Assembly: GCA_029881255.1 (NCBI GenBank)
Contig: JAOUMY010000008.1
Span: forward strand, 62,001 to 126,000
Reading direction: 5' to 3'
DNA from: Gammaproteobacteria bacterium
GTDB taxonomy: Bacteria; Pseudomonadota; Gammaproteobacteria; S012-40
Length of the DNA stretch: 64,000 bases
Under the pieces are notes generated by a model, which was given only the letters and a program-made list of their open reading frames with translations, was not told where the DNA came from and did not search any database. The position numbers and the translations under genes are program-made. Position 1 is the stretch's first letter. Each line of letters opens with the position of its first letter. This document shows, piece by piece, positions 44,901-51,831 of this stretch.

Positions 44901-46644
44901 GGGCGCACGGCGTCGTGACATTACTATGACTAAAACGCGCGTTTGTCCATTGTGGGTAACTATGGCACTGGGCGCAGTCGTTATTGCTTACGATATGATT
45001 ATTGGTCTTGCCCGTAGCGTCACGTCCGTTATGGCAGGTATAACAATTATTGCCGACGCTAGCATGGTCAACCTGTGCCTGACTCCAGGACTGGCTCGTA
45101 TGACAGCTTTCGCAGGTGTTACCGCTGGCGATGTGATCAGAAGGTTTGCCTTCGACAATGGTGTTGTTATGACATTGAAAACAACCTGTACTTACGCCAC
45201 TATGATCGAATCTCGCACCTTTCCATCGCGGATATTGATGACAAAGAGCACAATCATTACTACTGATTATGTGCGATTCATTCTTACCTGAGGAAATTGA
45301 TCCGTTGTGGCAACTGTAACAGGCATCGCCAACGACATCGTGGTTAACGCGAGCACCAGTCCATACCGTGGTGTTATGGCATGATTCACAATCGTTTCCG
45401 CTGGGAATATGATTATTCGGTTTACCTCCAACGATTGCATTGTTGTGACATTGGACGCAATTGCTTGTTGTTTCATTATGCGAGAATTTTGCACCACGCC
45501 AGCTTGGATAGCTATGGCAACTGGCACAATCGTTATTGCTTACAATATGCGTATTATGCTTACCGGTAGCATCTTTGCCATTGTGACAGGTAAAACAGCC
45601 ACTACTGATATTACTGTGATCAACCTTTCCACCTTTCCATGAGATAACGCTGTGGCAGTCGCTACATTGATTGCCTGATTGAATGTGACCGGCCTGCTTT
45701 CCTGTGGCATAGCCTCCGTTGTGGCAGGAATAACATTGATCTCCGACGAAACTATGATCTACACGCGCGGGTTTCCACTTACCTGTCTGGTGACATTGTT
45801 CACATTGATTGGAGGCAGGCAAATGATTCTTGTCTTTACCCTTGGCAAAGCTGCTATTGTGACAGGTAATACACGCCTGTCCCTGGTTGTCATGATTCAT
45901 CTGCGCGTCCGTCCATCCACGCGTAGAATGACAGTCAACGCAAGCGTTCGTGGAAGGAATATGCTCTTTTGGTTTACCACTGACAATTTGATTGTTGTGG
46001 CAAGATAGGCAGTCATCGCCGGACTGCTGGTGCTCATATTGAACCGGCGACCAGCGTGTCTGATTGTGGCAGTCACCGCACTGGTTATTGCTCGGAATAT
46101 GTAGATTCGGTTTGCCGTTAGCGTTCACGTTATTGTGGCAGATAAAACACTCGAAATCTTCCTGGTGGGAAAAGCGCGCCGGCTTCCAGGACAAGGTACC
46201 GTGACAGGTATTACAATCGCTACGCACTTGAATGTGGTCGTGCGGCATTTCTCCGGCAATGCCCATTTTGTGACAAGACTGACAGCTACCACGCATGGAA
46301 TCGTGGTCAACCGTCCGCGTTTTCCATGAAAATACGGTATGACAGTTATCGCAGGTATGGTCACTGGGAATGTGTTGTGTATGCTTCCCACTGGCACGAT
46401 TGCCGTTATGACATGACTGACATCTTACCGGCGTACCACGAAACACGCCTCGCTGGTGACATTCTTCACAAGCCGTTGCCGCGTGGCGGCCGTTTAACGG
46501 AAATCCGGTTTCAAAGTGATCAAAATTGGCGTTAAACGCCAGGCTTTCACTGGAAAAAAAGAACGAGGAAAACGATATCAGTGTCAGCATCATCAGTTGC
46601 ACAACAATAGAATGCGTGCTGCGGTGTATCCTTGCTATTTGCAT
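41989..46644 (-). CDS. Giant exported multihaem cytochrome c (64 haem motifs)
   Basis: The 1551-residue protein starts with a long signal peptide (VVQLMMLTLISFSSFFF, cleaved near SLA-F). I count 63 CxxCH motifs plus one CxxxCH (CSGACH) near the C-terminus. From about residue 330 to 1380 the chain is built from a 93-residue module holding four motifs, for example CAHCH, CVQCH, CxSCH, CFTCH, with a conserved His outside each motif (FDH, HIPS, VNH, HIIS) that could be the second axial ligand. The first 330 residues follow the same spacing with more divergence. There is no transmembrane helix after the signal. It is followed by the barrel gene with a one-base overlap and preceded 51 bases away by the 21-haem gene. 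A periplasm-spanning or extracellular electron wire is inferred. Confidence 0.92.
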   Translation of the reverse strand: MQIARIHRSTHSIVVQLMMLTLISFSSFFFSSESLAFNANFDHFETGFPLNGRHAATACEECHQRGVFRGTPVRCQSCHNGNRASGKHTQHIPSDHTCDNCHTVFSWKTRTVDHDSMRGSCQSCHKMGIAGEMPHDHIQVRSDCNTCHGTLSWKPARFSHQEDFECFICHNNVNANGKPNLHIPSNNQCGDCHNQTRWSPVQYEHQQSGDDCLSCHNNQIVSGKPKEHIPSTNACVDCHSTRGWTDAQMNHDNQGQACITCHNSSFAKGKDKNHLPASNQCEQCHQTGKWKPARVDHSFVGDQCYSCHNGGYATGKQAGHIQSGNQCSDCHSVISWKGGKVDHSNISSGCFTCHNGKDATGKHNTHIVSNNDCASCHSYPSWRGAKFSHNETTSNCVQCHNNAIVGGKPNNHIPSGNDCESCHNTTVWTGARVNHDVVGDACYSCHNGSISSGKNESHIISSNDCALCHQYPRWKGARFDHSGVSTGCFQCHNNTIVEGKPSDHIASGNTCESCHTSQSWSQAQVDHASVGNNCYTCHNGRDATGKTNNHIVSNNDCAQCHSYPQWTNARFSHSNVTTPCAQCHDNTIREGKPTNHVASSSSCENCHNTTSWTPVQVDHSLIVDNCFTCHNGAIAGGKTANHIISNNDCAHCHRYPAWSNAVFDHAETSAECSVCHNNTIVQGKPANHIVSSDSCATCHTTANWNATAVDHSTVGTNCFRCHNGGQATGKPNNHIVSNNDCAHCHSYPNWTNARFDHVDATVACVQCHNNTIMSGKTATHIPSGDDCGSCHSSTSSWIGAQVNHATISMACFSCHNNTYATGKSNTHIITNNDCAHCHSYPNWTGARFDHSEATVACSQCHNNVIRQGKGTDHILSSDDCSSCHTTTSWIGATVNHDAISSGCFNCHNGTGATGKSANHIISNNDCAHCHGYPLWTNARFDHADATVSCIQCHNNVIRSGKSASHIPSSDDCASCHTSTASWLGARVNHDSLTSNCYTCHNGSFASGKPAIHIVSNNDCAHCHSYPVWTGARFDHAEATVACVQCHNNVIRSGKTPTHIPSGDDCVSCHTVTTSWLGARVNHDTLSVTCFTCHNSTYATGKSATHIISNNDCAHCHTYPLWTGARFDHAEATVACVQCHNNVIKPGKSPSHIPSGDDCSACHRSTSTWIGATVNHDVLTATCFTCHNGTYATGKNSNHIVSNNDCAHCHTYPVWTNAVFSHADATVGCSNCHNNVIRSGKPVTHIPSDDNCASCHTSTSSWLGATVNHSTITTSCFTCHNNTYATGKTPTHIASNNDCAHCHSYPLWTNATFNHADATVSCVTCHNNVSVQGKGPTHIASSDSCGDCHDTVNWSNVNFSHVGITSDCQTCHNGTTATGKTNTHIPTTLDCSACHRSSAWRPSTFNHSQTSLACATCHNGTYAVKYSTSHFVTTAACDRCHSTTGWTPTKLFTHESTNYPGGHAGRLCVACHTSNSEVIPWRSPAYAPDCAGCHAGDYEVTQHKKTQVPTTIFYTVSELRDCSGACHLYSDNTFTRILTRRSGKHSSSSRDW
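42390..45650 (-). repeat. Tandem 279-bp repeats encoding four-haem modules
   Basis: The coding DNA repeats with a period of about 279 bases (276 where one residue is missing), each unit encoding four CxxCH motifs. Central units are the most alike: SNNDCAHCH recurs with the same following YPxWTxARFDH in most copies, and the antisense word ACAATCGTTATTGCT or close variants appears repeatedly. The outer units are more varied. The limits given are approximate. Confidence 0.8.
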
Positions 46645-46695
46645 CTTTTACATCCCTAATTTCATCGTTCGCCTCGAATGTCGTCGGCGATTCCT

Positions 46696-48261
46696 CTAGT
46701 CAAATTGCACTTCTTTGAAGGTTTTTTCGTTATGGCAATTTCCACAGTTGCTTCCAAACTGTCCGTCATGCATATCATTCTGAAGATGACAGCTAACACA
46801 CTCGTCATCAATCTCGCGACTACCTTTTAGATGACAGGCATAACAGGTCTGCTTCTTGTGTTTTCCCTTTAATTCAAAATCGGTCTGGCGATTGTGATCA
46901 AACTTCCACGCCTTCCAGTCGGCTACCAGATGACAATCGGCACATTTGTCCCCAAACAGTTTTTCGTGAACCTCTGGATCCTTGTGACAGCCTTTGCACT
47001 TGTGTTCGGTATCGACATACTTCTGATCTTTGTGGCACTGTTCACACATAACAGTTTGATGCACACCGACGAGTGGGAAGTCGGTCAGACCATGATCAAA
47101 TTTCACTGTATCTATCCATTGCGTGGACGAATGACATTGTTGGCAACGCTTACCTAGCTCTTTATCATGCACATCGATCGCGCGGTGGCATGAGTAACAA
47201 TCCGCCGGGAGTGAATACAGCTTCCCCGTCTTTACATGGCAGTAGCTACAGTCAATATCCTTATGCTTACCAGTCAGTTCGAAACCAGTAGTTTCATGCT
47301 CAAACTTCTGTTTATCCCAGGCACGAGGACTATGGCAGGTCTCACACTTTTTTCCGAATCTGCGCAGATGTTTATCCCTAACATCGTGACAACTGACACA
47401 GGTCTTTTTGAGACTGACTTCGTAAGCATCCTCAACATGACAGTTCTCACAGGCAACGCTTTTGTGTTTGCCATTTAGATCGAACTTGGTGTCCTTATCA
47501 TGATCGAATCGAATCTTTCCCCACGCATCCTCTTTGTGACACTTATCGCACTTTGTCCCCATGCGCCCACGATGCACGTCTGTTTTTTCATGGCAACTAT
47601 GGCAACTGACTTTCTCGAAGGTATATCGATTGGCAGGGTGACAAGACGCGCAGGCGACTAAACGATGCGAGTCTTTTAACGTAAACTTCGTTTTGTCATG
47701 TTGAAAATCAGCAATCCGCCATTGATTATCGACATGGCAATCCTGACACCGATTTCCGAAATATCCGTCATGCGCGTCCTGTTCCTTATGGCACTCGGCA
47801 CAACTATACTTTGCCTCATGATATTTCTTACCCTTCTTATGGCAGGCATCACACTCGACAAATGCGTGAGTGCGATTCAGAGGGAAGTCGGTATCGTCGT
47901 GATTGAATAGACGTTCGTCCAGTAAAATCAAAGCCTGATTATCCTCACCCAAATGTTCACGATGACATTCCCTGCAATCTCGTTTGCGTATCGTTTCATT
48001 TTTTCCGTGGTAACCGCGCTTTTCCAACAAATCGTTGCGTATATTGCGATGATCGTGACAATCAACGCACAGACGATTTTGCGCTCCTTTATCAAACATC
48101 ACGTGGCAGTTATTACAATCCTCAGCAAATTTGGTATGCACTTTCGCCAGCTTTCCCGGCATAAGTGAACGCTCCAACATATTGGCGATATCAGCATCCG
48201 CAATCGTTGCCCAACACAAGGTCACAAACACCCAAACAACATAGAAACCAGGACGCCGCAT
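46696..48261 (-). CDS. 21-haem periplasmic cytochrome c
   Basis: The 521-residue protein has a signal peptide (VVWVFVTLCWATIADA) and 21 CxxCH motifs counted by eye. They lie in a repeating c3/c7-like pattern of about 70 residues: CxxCH, a KHK or HR His, CxxCH, DxH, FGxxCxxCH, W, FDH. Basic and acidic residues alternate, in contrast to the Ser/Thr/Asn-rich 64-haem partner. The start abuts the end of the membrane cytochrome gene. It probably takes electrons from that protein in the periplasm and passes them to the 64-haem cytochrome. Confidence 0.92.
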   Translation of the reverse strand: MRRPGFYVVWVFVTLCWATIADADIANMLERSLMPGKLAKVHTKFAEDCNNCHVMFDKGAQNRLCVDCHDHRNIRNDLLEKRGYHGKNETIRKRDCRECHREHLGEDNQALILLDERLFNHDDTDFPLNRTHAFVECDACHKKGKKYHEAKYSCAECHKEQDAHDGYFGNRCQDCHVDNQWRIADFQHDKTKFTLKDSHRLVACASCHPANRYTFEKVSCHSCHEKTDVHRGRMGTKCDKCHKEDAWGKIRFDHDKDTKFDLNGKHKSVACENCHVEDAYEVSLKKTCVSCHDVRDKHLRRFGKKCETCHSPRAWDKQKFEHETTGFELTGKHKDIDCSYCHVKTGKLYSLPADCYSCHRAIDVHDKELGKRCQQCHSSTQWIDTVKFDHGLTDFPLVGVHQTVMCEQCHKDQKYVDTEHKCKGCHKDPEVHEKLFGDKCADCHLVADWKAWKFDHNRQTDFELKGKHKKQTCYACHLKGSREIDDECVSCHLQNDMHDGQFGSNCGNCHNEKTFKEVQFD

Positions 48262-49152
48262 TTAGTACACATGAACCGCAAATACATGTATTGAACCGCT
48301 AGCAAAAAGCAGAACCAAAAGCGGCATGTGCGCATAACGCCAGATGCGGAAAAAGGACTCATAAATGCGCAGATATATCAGGCGATGCAAGGTATCCAGA
48401 TAGTGATTCATTAACGACCTTGCCACATCATCCAAATCCCTGGACAGCTCACGCAGCATTTTTCGGCGAGTCAACGGAAACGACAAATAGGTCAACATGG
48501 CAGATGACAAAGTAAACCGTCTTTGCAAAAATTTTTCGCGCATTTCCTGCGTACGCTGACTTATTGCGCTGCTACTCTCGAAGGAACTCAGTTCCTCTTC
48601 TATGCCCATCGCTATTAAATGACGATTGCCTATTCCATAATGAATTCTTGTGTATAGAAAACGACCGATTACACCGCTGACGAAGACCAGTAAGGCTGAC
48701 ACCAGGGCAACACCGCCATTGATTGAACCGATGTGGAAAGTACTGTGAATGACAATCAGATAAACCCCGACAACGCCAAACACAATGTGAAGAGAAAGTG
48801 ATCTGAGCAACAGTCCTTTTTGGCGTAGACCGGAGGAATGTTTCACAAAGGCATAGGCATAGGCGAAGAGCATGAGTATGCCGCCAGTCAATCCCAGGCC
48901 GTAGCCAAAACCTTCCTCAGGGACATAATATCGCTCGTCCCAGTACACCCGGCCAACGCCAAAGAGCACGATCATACTGCCCAGTAAGCACAAGGAAATC
49001 ATTACTGATCGCGTTGTTTTGACGCCGCGTTTGCCTGTGTTTTTTGAGCCGGCGTGACTCAATTGCACGACAGGCATATTTCCATTGTTTCCCATATTTC
49101 CTTTCTTCCCTGCAGACTGTTTGTCTGCCCTTACTTTGGCAGAAATTTTCAC
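48262..49152 (-). CDS. Five-helix membrane protein, putative b-type cytochrome
   Basis: First gene of the multihaem operon. The 296 residues have a basic N-terminal 45, helices near 50-70, 83-103, 118-140, 145-166 and 270-293, and a charged cytoplasmic segment at 170-265. Helix three contains H-x13-H (from SLHIVFG to VIHST) and helix five contains another H-x13-H (YAHMPLL to SIHVFA). Two helices each carrying two His with this spacing is the dihaem arrangement of ferric-reductase/NOX-like and related b cytochromes. No FAD domain is attached, but a flavoprotein is encoded divergently. I recognise no named family; the haem b assignment is inference from His spacing and context. Confidence 0.6.
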   Translation of the reverse strand: MKISAKVRADKQSAGKKGNMGNNGNMPVVQLSHAGSKNTGKRGVKTTRSVMISLCLLGSMIVLFGVGRVYWDERYYVPEEGFGYGLGLTGGILMLFAYAYAFVKHSSGLRQKGLLLRSLSLHIVFGVVGVYLIVIHSTFHIGSINGGVALVSALLVFVSGVIGRFLYTRIHYGIGNRHLIAMGIEEELSSFESSSAISQRTQEMREKFLQRRFTLSSAMLTYLSFPLTRRKMLRELSRDLDDVARSLMNHYLDTLHRLIYLRIYESFFRIWRYAHMPLLVLLFASGSIHVFAVHVY

Positions 49153-49301
49153 TGGTTTTTATTGTTTAATTTACAAAGACATAGAATAACTTCACAGACG
49201 TTAGCCAATACTGAGTATGCTGATTGGCATTTCCCTCGCTAACGAGAGGAAACTGTCATTTGCGTTGCCCCCTGTTTCCATTGCGATTATGATACCAATT
49301 T

Positions 49302-49317
49302 TGTGATTTTTTTCTCA
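49302..49317 (+). promoter_or_regulatory. CRP/FNR-like palindrome upstream of the flavoprotein gene
   Basis: TGTGA, six T bases, then TCTCA: nine of ten positions match the CRP consensus TGTGA-N6-TCACA. It lies 33 bases before the flavoprotein ATG, in the 197-base divergent region shared with the cytochrome operon. It is a single site seen by eye, and the run of T bases makes chance matching more likely. Confidence 0.35.
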
Positions 49318-49349
49318 AATATTATTTACCGTATAGAAGGGGAAATAAC

Positions 49350-50666
49350 ATGAGTGAAAGCTGGGAAACGCCAGCGCTGGTCAGTTTGTATCTGCTGCCT
49401 TTTCTCGGACTGGTGTTATGGCAAACCTCACGGAGACGCCAGATCAACCGCAGCAACAAGGCTCAAATTGATGAGAACAAAGCGAGCGGCCTCACCCAAC
49501 CCGCCTCGCTGCATCCGGTTATCGACAAGAATCTTTGTATCGGATGTAACTCCTGTGTCGCAGCCTGCCCCGAAGGCAATGTGTTAGGCATCGTCGACGA
49601 CAAAGCTGAGCTGGTAAACCCGACCTCATGTATCGGTCACGGAGCGTGCGCCCGTGCCTGTCCCATGGGCGGCATACGCCTGGTGTTTGGTAGTGCGGAG
49701 CGCGGCGTTGACATACCTCTACTTAGCGAAAATTTTGAGTCCAATGTTCCTGGGATTTTTCTCGTCGGTGAAGTGGGTGGAATGGGATTGATCCGGAATG
49801 CCATGGAACAAGGCAAGCGAGCCATAGACTACATACGCAATATCATCAACAAAAGTGACCGCAAATCACTCGACGTTCTGATAGTAGGCGCTGGTCCTGC
49901 CGGTATCTCCGCAAGCATTGCTGCCAAATACTATGGATTGCGGTATCGCACCATCGAGCAACAAAGTTTTGGTGGGACCGTTGCGCACTATCCGCGTGGA
50001 AAACTCGTTATGACGCAACCGGTGGACTTACCCGGCATCGGCAAGATTCGTATTGGAGAAATCAAAAAGGAAGATCTGTTATCCATTTGGGAAGATTTGA
50101 AATCGCGTGCAAATATTGAAATTCATTATCAGGAATCGTTTGTGTCGCTTGAAAAAGACGGCGCAAATTACCGTATAACAACCACTGCAGGCGAATTTGT
50201 TTGCAAAACGCTAGTGTTTGCAATTGGTAGGCGTGGTACGCCGCGCAAACTTGAAGTCCCCGGCGAATCTGATTCGAAAGTTGTCTATTCACTGGTTGAT
50301 CCAGCACAGTATCGCGGACAAAAGGTATTAGTCGTAGGTGGTGGTGACAGTGCGCTTGAGGCGGCGATTGCCCTGGCCGAAGAAGCCAACACCACGGTGA
50401 CCTTGTCCTACCGGGGCGATGCCTTCAATCGCGCAAAGTTAAAGAATCGCGATCGTCTAAAAAAACATGTGGACAAGGGACGAATTCGACTACTTCTCAG
50501 TTCAGTTGTGGAATCTATCCATAGTGACAAGGTGACAATCAAATTAAAAGAAGAACTGTTGACGCTTGAAAACGACGCCATACTCGTTAGCGTGGGCGGT
50601 ATACTGCCTACCAAAATGCTTACCGATTTGGGAATCGAAATAGAAACGAAATTTGGTACGGCATAA
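49350..50666 (+). CDS. Membrane-anchored iron-sulfur flavoprotein oxidoreductase
   Basis: The 438-residue protein has an N-terminal helix (LVSLYLLPFLGLVLW), then a ferredoxin-like domain with CIGCNSCVAACP at residues 63-74 and CIGHGACARACP at 94-105. In the second motif the second Cys is His97. A thioredoxin-reductase-like domain follows, with the FAD motif VGAGPAGIS near 174, the NAD(P) motif VVGGGDSALEA near 330, and a C-terminal GGILPT loop. It has no CxxC redox-active disulfide. It is divergent from the multihaem operon, so it may feed electrons from NAD(P)H into the membrane b cytochrome or take them back. SD GAAGGGG supports the start. Confidence 0.88.
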   Translation: MSESWETPALVSLYLLPFLGLVLWQTSRRRQINRSNKAQIDENKASGLTQPASLHPVIDKNLCIGCNSCVAACPEGNVLGIVDDKAELVNPTSCIGHGACARACPMGGIRLVFGSAERGVDIPLLSENFESNVPGIFLVGEVGGMGLIRNAMEQGKRAIDYIRNIINKSDRKSLDVLIVGAGPAGISASIAAKYYGLRYRTIEQQSFGGTVAHYPRGKLVMTQPVDLPGIGKIRIGEIKKEDLLSIWEDLKSRANIEIHYQESFVSLEKDGANYRITTTAGEFVCKTLVFAIGRRGTPRKLEVPGESDSKVVYSLVDPAQYRGQKVLVVGGGDSALEAAIALAEEANTTVTLSYRGDAFNRAKLKNRDRLKKHVDKGRIRLLLSSVVESIHSDKVTIKLKEELLTLENDAILVSVGGILPTKMLTDLGIEIETKFGTA

Positions 50667-50674
50667 ATACTCGC

Positions 50675-51373
50675 TCATCCCTGAAACGCGTTTGCAAACA
50701 CCTGTTGCTGAAACCACAGGATGGACGGATACGCAGAAATCCAGATCCAGAAGAAGCGATTCAAGCCAAACAAACAGGCATTCGTAAAATGAAAAATGGC
50801 AGTTATACACAAGGCAATCGTCAGCGCCGTCTGGGCGAACAGGGCCAATGGGAATAATAATTCAAATCCCATCACGCTCCATGACATTACAAAAAGCAAC
50901 CGCGGGTGATTGGCCCAGCCACGAAGCGACTCGCTCACCGGATATACAGAGAAGCGAAAAACGTCTTGTAAGGCAAGCCCATTACGCCATTCTGGATTAA
51001 CGACTTTTACCCAGCCCGAAATAAAATAGGATAAAGTCAGTTGCAGGGCGAGATAACCGATCGCTAATTCACGCCAATCATCATTTGGTGCGATATGCAC
51101 CAAAAACAGACACCAAAGCATCAATAGCCCCATGCGATCGGCACCGCCGTTATACGGCCCCTGAAACCGATGCAGTAGCGCCAGGGCCAATACAAACAAT
51201 AAACTCAGCACCCCACTGGGATATATATCAGCGATGAGCAACAGCGCCAACAAAAGACGGGGAAAATGGAGTATTTTCTCGCTGCGAAACGATCTCAGGT
51301 GCTCAATACTTTGCAGTGCGAATGCAAACCCCAACAATATTTCTGAGAGGCGCATCGCATCGACAAGATTCAT
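50675..51373 (-). CDS. HTTM-domain membrane protein
   Basis: The 232-residue protein has about six membrane helices and the HTTM pattern LTLSYFISGWVKVVNPEWRNGLAL (ends given) near residue 130, as in the membrane part of vitamin-K-dependent gamma-carboxylase relatives and DoxX-like proteins. There is no lumenal carboxylase domain. It overlaps the upstream gene by four bases. Function is unknown. Confidence 0.7.
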   Translation of the reverse strand: MNLVDAMRLSEILLGFAFALQSIEHLRSFRSEKILHFPRLLLALLLIADIYPSGVLSLLFVLALALLHRFQGPYNGGADRMGLLMLWCLFLVHIAPNDDWRELAIGYLALQLTLSYFISGWVKVVNPEWRNGLALQDVFRFSVYPVSESLRGWANHPRLLFVMSWSVMGFELLFPLALFAQTALTIALCITAIFHFTNACLFGLNRFFWIWISAYPSILWFQQQVFANAFQG

Positions 51374-51828
51374 GGTTCTTCCTGAGCCGGGAGCGATCTG
51401 ATGTCGGAATAGAATACCACTTCTTCAGTCAGTTGCTGCCCTTCACGTGACACCAGTAGTAAACGAAACTGTATTGCCGAATATTGCTTACGGGATATGC
51501 TGCTGTCAGCATTGAGATCTGCCAGGATACGCATAAAGATCTCGTTCTCACTATGAGGAGTTGGATTAATGAGAAGTCGCTCGGAACAACTCACCACAAA
51601 TAGTGATGCATTCCAATAGGGATTCCATATCATACGCCTGAGCATGGAAGCGAAACTAATATGGGCAGGCTTGGGCCGATACTCTTGCCAGTGAGACGCC
51701 GAGGAAGTTCGTGATTCTAACAAAGCAAACTGAACGCGTGGGGATGGGGCAATAAAATCAAAAAACCGCCACGAGGGAATAACAGCCGGTAACAGTAGTT
51801 TAAATGTCCGCCAAATCACACCCATCAC
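51370..51828 (-). CDS. Partner of the HTTM protein, unknown function
   Basis: This 152-residue protein has a hydrophobic N-terminus (VIWRTFKLLLPAVIPSWRFFDF) and a soluble remainder. The sequence IPSWRFFDFIAPSPRVQFAL recalls small proteins often encoded next to HTTM genes. The gene is coupled to its neighbours: 3 bases after the ankyrin gene and a four-base overlap with the HTTM gene. No catalytic motif is seen. Confidence 0.6.
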   Translation of the reverse strand: MMGVIWRTFKLLLPAVIPSWRFFDFIAPSPRVQFALLESRTSSASHWQEYRPKPAHISFASMLRRMIWNPYWNASLFVVSCSERLLINPTPHSENEIFMRILADLNADSSISRKQYSAIQFRLLLVSREGQQLTEEVVFYSDIRSLPAQEEP

Positions 51829-51831
51829 TTG

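Noticed and set aside
42390-45650. CRISPR-like array, because of regular repetition
   Set aside because: The period is about 279 bases and lies within one open frame encoding haem motifs; there are no short direct repeats with unique spacers.
42060-46540. Long open frames on the plus strand opposite the 64-haem gene, up to about 200 residues
   Set aside because: They are by-products of the repeated CxxCH codons, which read as stop-poor sequence on the other strand. They have no starts or motifs of their own.
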